64,000 bases of DNA, from contig JBGAQP010000005.1 in the NCBI GenBank assembly GCA_044220635.1, positions 94,944-158,943 on the forward strand, in the 5' to 3' direction. Under the pieces are notes generated by a model that worked only from the letters and a program-made list of their open reading frames with translations, ran no database searches and was not told the origin of the DNA. Below are positions 25,517 through 33,660 of this stretch, in pieces (position 1 is the first letter of the stretch; each line of letters begins with the position of its first letter). Made by a program: the position numbers and the translations under genes. The stretch is from JBGAQP01 sp044220635. Its GTDB lineage: Bacteria; Pseudomonadota; Gammaproteobacteria; Burkholderiales; Usitatibacteraceae.

Positions 25517-25783
25517 ATGCAGTTGACTGAAAAGCACATCGACTACTGGCGCAAGAACCTGATGCTGACGGGCGTCCTGCTCTTCATCTGGTTCGTCGCC
25601 ACGTTCGTCCTGGCCTGGTACGCGGTCCCGCTCGCGGAAATCAAGTTCTTCGGCTGGCCGTTCTCGTTCTACATGGCCGCCCAGGGCTCGCTCATCATCT
25701 ACGTGGTGATCATCGGCGTTTACGCCTTGCAGATGCGCAAGTGGGACATCGAGCACGATGTCCACGAAGGCGAGGAGGACTAG
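25517..25783 (+). CDS. DUF4212 small subunit of sodium/solute symporter
   Basis: An 88-residue membrane protein with two helices (about 14-36 and 50-75) and an acidic C-terminus. The TEKHIDYWRKNL.L N-terminus and the FGWPFSFYMAAQGS turn are hallmarks of DUF4212, found almost always immediately before VC_2705-type symporters. It probably forms or stabilises the transporter with the next gene, three bases downstream. A strong AAGGAGG site precedes it. It is behind the CrbS/CrbR genes, consistent with induction by a small organic acid. Confidence 0.92.
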   Translation: MQLTEKHIDYWRKNLMLTGVLLFIWFVATFVLAWYAVPLAEIKFFGWPFSFYMAAQGSLIIYVVIIGVYALQMRKWDIEHDVHEGEED

Positions 25784-25786
25784 ACC

Positions 25787-27859
25787 ATGGCGAGCGTCAG
25801 CCAGAAGACCTTCTACCAGCAGCTGAAGAAGTACTACACGTTCTACACGGGAGGCTTCGTCCTCTTCGTGGTCGCGCTCGCGATCGCGGAGAAGATGGGC
25901 ATGCCCAACAAGTGGATCGGGTACTGCTTCCTCTTCTTCACGATCCTGCTCTACGCCGGCATCGGGATCATGAGCCGCACCTTCGAGGTCGCGGAGTACT
26001 ACGTGGCCGGCCGGCGCGTGCCCGCGTTCTTCAACGGCATGGCCACGGGCGCGGACTGGATGAGCGCCGCCTCCTTCATCGGGATGGCGGGCACGCTCTA
26101 CCTTACGGGCTTCGGGGGGCTGTCCTTCATCATGGGATGGACCGGGGGCTACGTGCTGGTCGCGCTCCTGCTCGCGCCCTACCTGCGCAAGTTCGGCCAG
26201 TTCACGATTCCCGACTTCCTGGGGGCCCGTTACGGCGGCAACATCGTGCGCTCGCTGGGCATCATCGGCGCGATCATCGCCTCCTTCACCTACGTGGTGG
26301 CGCAGATCTACGGCGTGGGCCTGATCACCAGCCGCTTCACCGGGCTGGAGTTCGGCATCGGGGTGTTCGTCGGCCTCGCCGGCATCCTGGTGTGTTCCTT
26401 CCTCGGCGGGATGCGCGCGGTGACTTGGACGCAGGTGGCGCAGTACATCATCCTGATCATCGCCTACATGATCCCGGTGGTCTGGCTCTCCGTGAAGCAC
26501 ACGGGCGTGCCGATCCCGCAAGCGGTCTACGGCGGCGTGCTCGAGAAGCTCACGGAACGCGAGAAGCAGCTCACCGCGGACGCCAAGGAGCTCGAGGTCC
26601 GCAAGATCTTCGCCGACCGCGCCAAGGCCGCCGAGGACAAGGTGAAGGCGCTTCCGGGCTCCTACCAGGCCGAGAAGGACGCCGTCACGAAGAAGCTCGA
26701 GGACCTGAAGGCCGCATCCGCGCCGCGCGCCGAGATCGAGGCCGCCGAGAAGGCCGTCGCCGGCTTCCCGGCCGACGCCAAGGCTGCCGAGGCCAAGTGG
26801 AAGGCGGAGGCCGCGGGTGCCAAGGGCCGCACGGGGCCGCCGCTGCAGCACGCCACGCCCTATCCCGGCAAGGACCAGGCGGCGCGCGACACCTCGCGGC
26901 TGAACTTCATCGGCATCGTCTTCTGCATGATGTTCGGCACGGCCGCGCTCCCGCACATCCTGATGCGCTACTACACGACGCCATCGGTGCAGGAGGCGCG
27001 CGTCTCGGTGTTCTGGTCGCTCTTCTTCATCTTCCTGCTCTACTTCACGGCGCCCGCACTGGCGGTGCTCGCGAAGTACGACGTCTACACGCAGGTCGTG
27101 GGGAAGGCCTTCACGGATCTACCCGCGTGGGTGAAGGCGTGGCAGGCGGTGGACGCGAGCCTGCTCAACATCGTCGACATCAACAAGGACGGCATCGTGC
27201 AGCTCGCCGAGATCGTCATCGGCGGCGACATCATCGTGCTGGCGACCCCGGAGATCGCGGGCCTGCCCTACACGATCTCGGGCCTGGTGGCCGCGGGCGG
27301 CCTCGCGGCGGCGCTTTCGACCGCCGACGGGCTGCTGCTCACGATCGCCAACGCCCTGTCGCACGACCTGTACTACAAGATCATCAACCCCAACGCCTCG
27401 CCCAAGGTGCGCATCACGGTGTCGAAGTTCCTGCTCCTCGGGGTGGCCATCATCGCGGCGTACGTGACCTCGCTCAAGCCGGGGAACATCCTGTTCCTCG
27501 TCGGCGCGGCGTTCTCGATCGCGGCGAGCGCGTTCTTCCCGGCCCTGGTCATGGGCATCTTCTGGAAGCGCGCCTCGAAGTGGGGAGCCATCGCCGGCGT
27601 CGCGGCGGGGCTGGGGATCTGCCTGTACTACATGGTCCACACGTATCCGACCTTCATCCAGTGGTTCGGCACCACCCCGATCCAGAAATGGTGGGGCCTC
27701 GACCCGATCTCCGCGGGCATGATCGGCGTGCCGGTGGGCATCATCACGATCTTCGTGGTGAGCCTCGTCACGCCCGCGCCCGACAAGGAAGTCCAGGAGA
27801 TGGTCGACCACGTGCGCTACCCGCACCTGAAGGGCGACATCTCGACCGAGGGGACCTGA
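25787..27859 (+). CDS. Sodium:solute symporter, VC_2705 subfamily (acetate/monocarboxylate type)
   Basis: A 690-residue SLC5-type transporter with about 13 helices, longer than ActP (about 550). SRTFEVAEYYVAGRRVPAF is the typical first helix pair; MATGADWMSAASFIG and ALSTADGLLLTIANALSHD are sodium-site regions. A hydrophilic, charged, coiled-coil-like insertion lies at about 246-355. An EF-hand-like loop (DINKDGIVQLAE) sits near residues 464-475. It forms an operon with the DUF4212 subunit. Uptake of acetate, propionate or lactate is likely from context with acs and the CrbS-type kinase, but the substrate cannot be read from sequence. Confidence 0.88.
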   Translation: MASVSQKTFYQQLKKYYTFYTGGFVLFVVALAIAEKMGMPNKWIGYCFLFFTILLYAGIGIMSRTFEVAEYYVAGRRVPAFFNGMATGADWMSAASFIGMAGTLYLTGFGGLSFIMGWTGGYVLVALLLAPYLRKFGQFTIPDFLGARYGGNIVRSLGIIGAIIASFTYVVAQIYGVGLITSRFTGLEFGIGVFVGLAGILVCSFLGGMRAVTWTQVAQYIILIIAYMIPVVWLSVKHTGVPIPQAVYGGVLEKLTEREKQLTADAKELEVRKIFADRAKAAEDKVKALPGSYQAEKDAVTKKLEDLKAASAPRAEIEAAEKAVAGFPADAKAAEAKWKAEAAGAKGRTGPPLQHATPYPGKDQAARDTSRLNFIGIVFCMMFGTAALPHILMRYYTTPSVQEARVSVFWSLFFIFLLYFTAPALAVLAKYDVYTQVVGKAFTDLPAWVKAWQAVDASLLNIVDINKDGIVQLAEIVIGGDIIVLATPEIAGLPYTISGLVAAGGLAAALSTADGLLLTIANALSHDLYYKIINPNASPKVRITVSKFLLLGVAIIAAYVTSLKPGNILFLVGAAFSIAASAFFPALVMGIFWKRASKWGAIAGVAAGLGICLYYMVHTYPTFIQWFGTTPIQKWWGLDPISAGMIGVPVGIITIFVVSLVTPAPDKEVQEMVDHVRYPHLKGDISTEGT

Positions 27860-27884
27860 GCCCCCGTCGGCGTGGCACAATCAG

Positions 27885-27913
27885 GGCCCGCGCCTCCCGG
27901 CGCGGGCCTTTTT
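27885..27913 (+). terminator. Rho-independent terminator after the symporter
   Basis: A perfect 10-bp stem GGCCCGCGCC/GGCGCGGGCC with TCCC loop, followed by T5, C and T5. It ends the DUF4212-symporter operon. Confidence 0.92.
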
Positions 27914-27940
27914 CTTTTTCATCATCGGCAGGGCAGGCGA

Positions 27941-28225
27941 ATGGACCTCGAACTCCCGCTGCGGGCGCTGAAGGCGATCGTGGAAGTGGCCGGCTTCGCC
28001 TTCATCGGGCAGGCCCTGGTGGCGATCTTCGCCGGCTCGCGCCGGCAGGAGAACTTCGTCTACCAGATCTTCCAGATCCTCACGAACCCGTTCACGAAGG
28101 CCACGCGTTTCCTGATGCCGCGCTTCATCCCGGACCGCCACATCCCCTTCGTCGCCTTCGGGCTGCTCCTGTGGGTGTGGTTCTTCACCATCCTCGCGCT
28201 CGCGAGCGTGCTGCGCGGGGGCTGA
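27941..28225 (+). CDS. Small conserved membrane protein, function unknown
   Basis: A 94-residue protein with two hydrophobic helices (about 13-30 and 70-90) separated by a basic segment (FTKATRFLMPRFIPDRH). It was not recognised as a named family. ATG 27941 is preferred over an upstream in-frame ATG because the extra residues would be translated from the terminator hairpin; GGCAGG precedes it. It lies 10 bases before lptG on the same strand, so they may be cotranscribed. A basic loop between two helices is compatible with an envelope-associated role only. Confidence 0.65.
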   Translation: MDLELPLRALKAIVEVAGFAFIGQALVAIFAGSRRQENFVYQIFQILTNPFTKATRFLMPRFIPDRHIPFVAFGLLLWVWFFTILALASVLRGG

Positions 28226-28235
28226 CGGGGGCGGG

Positions 28236-29303
28236 ATGATCTTCCGCTACCTCGCGCGCGAGATCCTCGCCACCAGCCTGCTGGTGCTGCTCGCCCTCCT
28301 CGCGCTCTTCGCCTTCTTCGACCTCATCCGCGAGCTCGACGACCTCGGGCGGGGCAACTACCGCCTCACGGCGATGCTCGCCTACGTGGCGCTGTCGCTG
28401 CCCTCCCACGCCTACGTGATGCTGCCCGCCGCGGGGCTCGTGGGCACGCTCTTCGCGCTCGCGCGGATGTCGGAGCAGTCCGAGCTCACGGTGATGCGCG
28501 CCTCGGGCTTCTCGCTCACGCAGCTCGCCGCCCACGTGGCCGGGGCCGGGCTCGCCGTGGCGCTCGCCACGCTCCTCATGGGGGAGTTCGTCGCGCCCCA
28601 CGCGGAGGACGCGGCGAAGAGCCTGCGCCTCATGGCCACGCGCTCCATCGTCGCGCGCGAGTTCCGCTCGGGATTCTGGGTGAAGGACGACCGCAGCTTC
28701 GTGAACATCCAGGACGTGACGCCGGACACGACGCTGCTCAACCTGCGCATCTACGAGTTCGACCCGTCCTTCCGCCTCACCGCGATCAGCCGCGCCGAGA
28801 AGGGAACCTGGGCGGGGCAGAACCGCTGGGCTCTCGCCAATGTCGAGCACACCCGCTTCGAGGGCGATCGGGCGGTGCTCGAGCGCCGCGCCGCGGACAC
28901 CTGGAGCTCGGTGCTCACGCCCGACATCCTCTCGGTGCTCCGGATCGTGCCCGAGCGCCTCTCGGCGCTGAACCTGCGCGCCTATATCGAGCACCTGCGC
29001 GACAACCGCCAGAACACGACGCGCTACGAGATCGCGCTGTGGAACAAGCTGCTCTACCCGCTCGCGGCGATCGTGATGATGGTGGTCGCGATCCCGTTCG
29101 CGATTTCCGCGGGCCGCGCGGGCGGCCTGGGCCTGAAGATCGTGCTCGGCATCATCATCGGGATGGCCTTCCATTTCTCCGGCCGGCTCTTCTCCCACGT
29201 GGGGTTGCTGAACGACTGGCCCGCGCTCTTCTCCGCGGGCATGCCCACGGCGATCTTCGTCGCCGTGGCCGCCGGCGGGATCGCCTGGGCGGAACGCCGC
29301 TAG
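28236..29303 (+). CDS. lptG: Lipopolysaccharide export permease LptG
   Basis: A 355-residue permease of the YjgP/YjgQ family, which with LptF and LptB extracts lipopolysaccharide from the inner membrane. Helices cluster at about 10-30, 50-75 and 95-120 and again at 270-350, with a periplasmic beta-jellyroll between. LSEQSELTVMRASGFS-like text (MSEQSELTVMRASGF) is the conserved cytoplasmic coupling helix. The overall alignment I recall fits LptG better than LptF. LptF, usually adjacent, is not in the window; its place is taken by the small membrane protein. Confidence 0.88.
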   Translation: MIFRYLAREILATSLLVLLALLALFAFFDLIRELDDLGRGNYRLTAMLAYVALSLPSHAYVMLPAAGLVGTLFALARMSEQSELTVMRASGFSLTQLAAHVAGAGLAVALATLLMGEFVAPHAEDAAKSLRLMATRSIVAREFRSGFWVKDDRSFVNIQDVTPDTTLLNLRIYEFDPSFRLTAISRAEKGTWAGQNRWALANVEHTRFEGDRAVLERRAADTWSSVLTPDILSVLRIVPERLSALNLRAYIEHLRDNRQNTTRYEIALWNKLLYPLAAIVMMVVAIPFAISAGRAGGLGLKIVLGIIIGMAFHFSGRLFSHVGLLNDWPALFSAGMPTAIFVAVAAGGIAWAERR

Positions 29304-29740
29304 CGCGCGGAAGTCCCGGTCGCCGGGACGAGGGCGGTTCCCGCCATGCGGTCGTGGAGGAACTGGCCGTCGCGGTCGACGAGCGCCCAGGCGAACCCGA
29401 GGCCCAGGGCCGCGAGACCGAGGAGCGCGAGCACGTAGCGGTGCAGCGCCCGCCCCGGGCCCACGGGCGCGCCGTCGGCGCGTACCAGGCGCAGGCCCCA
29501 GGTCTTCATCGCGAGGGTCTGGCCGCCGCGGACCCAGAACGTGACGAGGTAGGCTCCCGCCACGACGAGGACCCAGAGCTGGAGGAGGTGGCGGCGCGGG
29601 CCGGCCGTCGCGTCGCCCACGACCCCGAGGAACGGGAAAGTGGCGAGCAGGACCAGCGCGGCGAGGATCAGAAGCTCGTAGATCGCGCAGGCGAGGCGTC
29701 GCGCGAGGCCCGGGGCGCGCAGCCCCACGGGCGGGCTCAC
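29300..29740 (-). CDS. RDD family membrane protein
   Basis: A 146-residue protein with the RDD pattern: GLARRLACAIYELLI in helix 1, a second helix at about 55-70, GQTLAMKTWGLRLVRADG after it, and a third helix at about 103-120 ending WALVDRDGQFLHDRMAGT. The family is of poorly known function (membrane proteins, some linked to ion transport). It converges on lptG with a 4-base overlap and is coupled to the DUF3106 gene upstream (4-base overlap). Confidence 0.85.
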   Translation of the reverse strand: MSPPVGLRAPGLARRLACAIYELLILAALVLLATFPFLGVVGDATAGPRRHLLQLWVLVVAGAYLVTFWVRGGQTLAMKTWGLRLVRADGAPVGPGRALHRYVLALLGLAALGLGFAWALVDRDGQFLHDRMAGTALVPATGTSAR

Positions 29741-30186
29741 TTCGGTCCGGGCGGCGGCCCGGAGGGCGAGGGCGGCTCCGGCGCGGAGGCCGGGGCCGGA
29801 GGCTGTGCCTGGCGTTGGAGCCAGCGCTCGCGCAGCTCATGCTGCTTGTCCGGAGGGAGCTTGCGCAGGCCCTGGAAGGTCTCGCGGGCGGCCTTGCGCT
29901 GCTCCGGGGTCATCGCCGCCCAGGTGCGGATGCGGTCGTGGAAGCGTTCCTTCTGGACCGGTTGCATCGTGGGGTAGCGCTGCGCGGCCGAGATGAGGCG
30001 CCGCTGCTGGTAGCCCGGCAGCTTGTCCCATTCCGCCTCGAGGGGCGCGAGGATCTGGCGTTGCTCGACGCTCAGCTGCGTCCAGGGCGTCTGCGGGGTC
30101 TTGGGATCGGTCGCGGCCGCGCCGGCGGCCTGCACGGCCGCGAGCAGCGCGAGGGCGAGGATCAGCCCGAGGACTTTCCGAGCCAT
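29737..30186 (-). CDS. DUF3106 exported protein
   Basis: A 149-residue exported protein. Residues 1-24 form a signal peptide. The mature part is rich in Trp, Gln and Arg with repeats of the type L..W..L...QR..L...(QRYPTM, WAAMTPEQRKAARETF, LRKLPPDKQHELRERW), then a Pro-rich end. I recognise DUF3106, a family found beside sigma factor/DUF3619 genes in betaproteobacteria. The pattern recalls periplasmic Spy/CpxP-like helical proteins, but homology is not claimed. It overlaps the DUF3619 gene by 25 bases. Confidence 0.78.
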   Translation of the reverse strand: MARKVLGLILALALLAAVQAAGAAATDPKTPQTPWTQLSVEQRQILAPLEAEWDKLPGYQQRRLISAAQRYPTMQPVQKERFHDRIRTWAAMTPEQRKAARETFQGLRKLPPDKQHELRERWLQRQAQPPAPASAPEPPSPSGPPPGPK

Positions 30187-30530
30187 GCGCGGAAGTCCTC
30201 GTCGAGAAAGGCGTCGGGCGGAAGCTCCTGCGTGAGGAGCTGGGCGTCGAGCTCGCCGAGGTCGGGCTCGCGCGCCGTCTGCAACGCGAGGGCGGCGAGC
30301 AGGACGACGACCGGCAGCCAGAGCAGGGAACGCTGGAAGACCGAGTACTTCACGGCCTGGGCCGTCCCGGCGGAGACGGGGATGAGGCCGAGCAGCCGGA
30401 CGGGCTCGCGGTAGGCGTCCAGGGCCCGCAGTCGCGCGGCCTTGAGGCGGGTGGCCTGCAGTTCGCCGACTTCCCGCGCCGAGCGCTCGAGCCAGGGCTT
30501 GAGCCTCGCCGCAAAATCCTTTTCGTTCAT
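30162..30530 (-). CDS. DUF3619 membrane protein, possible anti-sigma partner
   Basis: A 122-residue protein with a basic cytoplasmic N-terminal half (ARLKPWLERSAREVGELQATRLKAARLRAL region), one membrane helix at about 68-88 and an acidic periplasmic end (LPPDAFLDEDFRAWL). I recognise DUF3619. ATG 30530 overlaps the sigma-factor stop (ATGA), the arrangement usual for sigma/anti-sigma pairs; a single-helix protein next to an ECF sigma gene is consistent with an anti-sigma factor, but that is inference. Confidence 0.75.
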   Translation of the reverse strand: MNEKDFAARLKPWLERSAREVGELQATRLKAARLRALDAYREPVRLLGLIPVSAGTAQAVKYSVFQRSLLWLPVVVLLAALALQTAREPDLGELDAQLLTQELPPDAFLDEDFRAWLGKSSG

Positions 30531-31093
30531 AGCGTTATGCCTTTTGATCTCAGGATCTTCGCCAAAGCATGCGTCGCCCGGGAGCAATGCGTTTTCACGC
30601 TGCCTTCCGAGCATCCCATGGCCCTGGCCGTTTCGCTGACATCGAACTCCTCCCAGTAACGCAGCAGGAAGGCCTCGCGTTGACGCTCGGGCAGCGCCTT
30701 GATCGCCTCCTCGATGACCGCCATGACCTCGGCTTGTTCCAGCCGGTCGGCCGGGGACGCCTTGACGTTCGCGTCATCCTCGACCTCGAGCGCCTCGAGC
30801 GGGTCGGCGTCGTCGTCCTCGCCCCCCAACCCGAGGGAGGAGAGCATCGTGGTCCAGGTCGAGCGGACCTTCTGGCGGCGGAAATGGTCGCGGATGCCGT
30901 TCTGGAGGATGCGCTGGAAAAGCAGCGGCAGCTCCGCGGCGGGGCGGGCGGCGTAGTTCTCGGCGAGCTTGAGCATCGCATCCTGGACGGCATCGAGCGC
31001 CGCTTCCTCCTCCTGGATGGCAAAGACGGCCTGCTTGAACGCGCGCCGCTCGACCGAGGCCAGGAAATCGGCGAGCTCCTTCGCGGTGGCCAG
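30527..31093 (-). CDS. ECF-like RNA polymerase sigma factor with non-ATG start
   Basis: A 188-residue sigma-70-family factor. Region 2 spans about 10-80 with DFLASVERRAFKQAVFA and LLFQRILQNGIRDHFRRQKVRS. An acidic linker (about 90-115) follows, then region 4 with ALPERQREAFLLRYWEEFDVSETARAMGCSEGSVKTHCSRA. The first ATG in frame (30976) falls inside region 2 and would truncate it. The family N-terminus (ATAKELADFL) is encoded from CTG at 31091-31093, seven bases after GGAG, so I place the start there; ATT just before it is an alternative. It heads the sigma/DUF3619/DUF3106/RDD operon. Confidence 0.75.
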   Translation of the reverse strand: MATAKELADFLASVERRAFKQAVFAIQEEEAALDAVQDAMLKLAENYAARPAAELPLLFQRILQNGIRDHFRRQKVRSTWTTMLSSLGLGGEDDDADPLEALEVEDDANVKASPADRLEQAEVMAVIEEAIKALPERQREAFLLRYWEEFDVSETARAMGCSEGSVKTHCSRATHALAKILRSKGITL

Positions 31094-31230
31094 AATCCTT
31101 CTCCCGTTGTCTTGCGCGGTGGGGGCGGGGGCGGCGCTTTCCGGCCTTCGCCGGGGCGTGCGCGCATGGTAGCAAACCGCCGGCTCGGACCCCGGCGAGG
31201 AGCGACCGGGGCTTCGCCCCGGTTTCCGGC

Positions 31231-31259
31231 TTGACCAATCGGGGGCCAGCCGCTAAGGT
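31231..31259 (+). promoter_or_regulatory. Possible promoter for ilvIHC
   Basis: TTGACC at 31231-31236, a 17-base spacer, then TAAGGT at 31254-31259. The -35 is good (5 of 6), the -10 weak (3 of 6). The implied start is about 35 bases before the ATG. A small CCGGGGC-TTC-GCCCCGG hairpin lies just upstream at 31207-31223. I see no leader peptide ahead of this operon. Confidence 0.35.
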
Positions 31260-31300
31260 TTTAGGTTCCCCCTTCGAAAACTCACGATTTACAAGGCCTT

Positions 31301-33049
31301 ATGGAACTCAAACTCCCCCCGCTCGCGGAAACCGGCGAAACCCTGACGGGTGCCGAGATCACCATCCGCTGCCTCCAGGAGGAGGGGGTCGAGTACGTCT
31401 TCGGCTACCCGGGCGGCGCGGTCCTCTTCATCTACGACGCCCTCTTCAAGCAAAAGAAGCTCAAGCACATCCTCGTGCGCCACGAGCAGGGGGCGCTGCA
31501 CGCCGCCGACGGCTACGCGCGCGCGACGGGCCGCCCGGGCGTGGCGCTCGTCACGAGCGGGCCCGGGGTCACCAACGCCGTCACCGGCATCGCCACCGCC
31601 TACATGGACTCGATCCCGATGGTGGTGATCACCGGCCAGGTGCCCACGCGCGCCATCGGCGAGGACGCCTTCCAGGAGTGCGATACCGTGGGCATCACGC
31701 GCCCCTGCGTGAAGCACAACTTCCTGGTGAAGGACGTGAACGAGCTCGCCGTCACCATCAAGAAGGCCTTCATCATCGCCACCACCGGCCGCCCGGGCCC
31801 GGTGCTGGTCGACATCCCCAAGGACGTCTCGCAGCAGAGCGCGCGCTTCCACTACCCGGAGAAGCTGCACATGCGCTCGTACAACCCCGTGGTGAAGGGG
31901 CACGCGGGGCAGGTGAAGAAGGCGATGCAGCTGCTGCTCGAGGCGCGGCGCCCGATGGTGTACGTGGGCGGCGGCGCGATCCTCGGCAACGCCTCGGCGG
32001 AGGTGACCGAGCTCGTGCACCTGCTCGGCTTTCCCTGCACGACGACGCTCATGGGCCTGGGCGCGTTCCCGGGCACCGACGGGCAGTCGGTGGGCATGCT
32101 CGGCATGCACGGCACGGTGGAAGCCAACATGGCCATGCAGCACTGCGACGTGCTGCTCGCGGTGGGCGCGCGCTTCGACGACCGCGTGATCGGCAACCCC
32201 GCGCATTTCGCGGCCGGCAACCCCGCCCGCAAGATCGTGCATATCGACGTCGACCCCTCCTCGATCTCCAAGCGCGTGCGCGTCGACGTGCCGATCGTCG
32301 GCGGCGTGAAGGACGTGCTGACCGACCTGCTCGCGCTGCTCAAGGCGGGCGCCGCGCGGCCCGACGCCGCCGCGCTCGCGGCCTGGTGGGCCGAGATCGC
32401 CGCCTGGCGGGCGAAGGACTGCCTGAAGTACGACCGGGCTTCCGCGATCATCAAGCCGCAGTTCGTGGTCGAGAAGCTCTACGAGGTCACGAAGGGCGAT
32501 GCGTTCGTCACCTCCGACGTCGGCCAGCACCAGATGTGGGCCGCGCAGTTCTACAAGTTCGCGAAGCCCCGGCGCTGGATCAACTCCGGGGGCCTCGGGA
32601 CGATGGGCGTGGGCCTGCCCTACGCGATGGGCGTGAAGCTCGCCTTCCCGAAGGCGGACGTCGCCTGCGTCACGGGGGAGGCCTCGGTGCAGATGTGCAT
32701 CCAGGAGCTCTCCACCTGCAAGCAGTACCACCTTCCCGTGAAGCTCGTGAACCTCAACAACCGCTACATGGGCATGGTCCGCCAGTGGCAGGAGTTCTTC
32801 CACGGCAACCGCTACAGCGAGTCCTACGTGGACGCGCTGCCCGACTTCGTGAAGCTCGCGGAGGCCTACGGGCACGTCGGCATGCGCATCGAGAAGCCCG
32901 CCGACGTCGAAGGGGCGCTGCGCGAGGCCTTCGCGCTCAAGGACCGGCTCGTCTTCCTCGACTTCATCACCGACCAGACCGAGAACGTCTTTCCGATGGT
33001 GCCCGGCGGCAAGGGCATCTCGGAGATGATCCTCTCCGAAGACCTCTGA
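31301..33049 (+). CDS. ilvI: Acetolactate synthase, large subunit
   Basis: A 582-residue ThDP-dependent enzyme, the first common step of valine, leucine and isoleucine synthesis. It has the N-terminal PYR domain with GYPGGAVLFIYDAL and RHEQGALHAADGYARATGR (catalytic Glu), a central FAD-binding domain (ARFDDRVIG) and the PP domain with the GEASVQMCIQEL....NLNNRYMGMVRQWQ region, where the usual GDG reads GEA. That Gly-Glu variant is also known in other AHAS sequences. Start ATG 31301 has AAGG upstream. It is followed by ilvH and ilvC in one operon. ilvB and ilvI are not distinguishable here; ilvI by association with ilvH. Confidence 0.96.
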   Translation: MELKLPPLAETGETLTGAEITIRCLQEEGVEYVFGYPGGAVLFIYDALFKQKKLKHILVRHEQGALHAADGYARATGRPGVALVTSGPGVTNAVTGIATAYMDSIPMVVITGQVPTRAIGEDAFQECDTVGITRPCVKHNFLVKDVNELAVTIKKAFIIATTGRPGPVLVDIPKDVSQQSARFHYPEKLHMRSYNPVVKGHAGQVKKAMQLLLEARRPMVYVGGGAILGNASAEVTELVHLLGFPCTTTLMGLGAFPGTDGQSVGMLGMHGTVEANMAMQHCDVLLAVGARFDDRVIGNPAHFAAGNPARKIVHIDVDPSSISKRVRVDVPIVGGVKDVLTDLLALLKAGAARPDAAALAAWWAEIAAWRAKDCLKYDRASAIIKPQFVVEKLYEVTKGDAFVTSDVGQHQMWAAQFYKFAKPRRWINSGGLGTMGVGLPYAMGVKLAFPKADVACVTGEASVQMCIQELSTCKQYHLPVKLVNLNNRYMGMVRQWQEFFHGNRYSESYVDALPDFVKLAEAYGHVGMRIEKPADVEGALREAFALKDRLVFLDFITDQTENVFPMVPGGKGISEMILSEDL

Positions 33050-33140
33050 GCGCCGTCCCCGCGACGTCGGGGACCCAACCCAAGCGCGCACGCGGGCCCG
33101 TCCGGGGCGCCGCCTGCGCGGGAACGACACCACGACCGCC

Positions 33141-33632
33141 ATGCGCCACCTCCTGTCCATCCTCGTCGAAAACGAAGCGGGCGCGCTCTCGCGCGTCGCC
33201 GGGCTCTTCTCCGCCCGCGGCTACAACATCGAGACGCTCACGGTGGCGCCCACCGAGGACGCCACGCTCTCGCGAATGACCATCGTCACCACCGGCTCCG
33301 ACGAGATCATCGAGCAGATCACCAAGCAGCTGAACAAGCTGGTCGACGTCGTGAAGGTCGTGGATCTCTCGGAGGGCAAGCACATCGAGCGCGAGCTCAT
33401 GCTCGTGAAGGTGCGTGCCGGCGGCAAGGACCGCGAGGAGGTCAAGCGCACCGCCGACATCTTCCGGGGGCGGATCATCGACGTCACCGACAAGTCCTAC
33501 ACCATCGAGCTCACCGGCACCACGGAGAAGCTCGACGCATTCCTCGATGCGCTCGACCGCAGCGCCATCCTCGAGACCGTGCGCACGGGCGTCTCGGGCA
33601 TCGGCCGCGGCGAGTGGGTGCTGAAGGTCTGA
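33141..33632 (+). CDS. ilvH: Acetolactate synthase, small regulatory subunit
   Basis: A 163-residue regulatory subunit with an N-terminal ACT domain (MRHLLSILVENEAGALSRVAGLFSARGYNIETL), which binds valine for feedback inhibition, and a C-terminal ACT-like half (ELMLVKVRA..., ..RTGVSGIGRGEWVL). Normal length. It lies 91 bases after the large subunit and 28 bases before ilvC, so it is in the same operon. Confidence 0.97.
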   Translation: MRHLLSILVENEAGALSRVAGLFSARGYNIETLTVAPTEDATLSRMTIVTTGSDEIIEQITKQLNKLVDVVKVVDLSEGKHIERELMLVKVRAGGKDREEVKRTADIFRGRIIDVTDKSYTIELTGTTEKLDAFLDALDRSAILETVRTGVSGIGRGEWVLKV

Positions 33633-33660
33633 AGCCACGCCAACCCAACGGGAAACCACC

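Noticed and set aside
32650..32720. GEA in place of the usual GDG of the ThDP motif in acetolactate synthase as a sign of inactivity
   Set aside because: I recall GEA/GD-type variants in active large subunits, and the downstream NLNNRYMGMV segment and the rest of the protein are intact.
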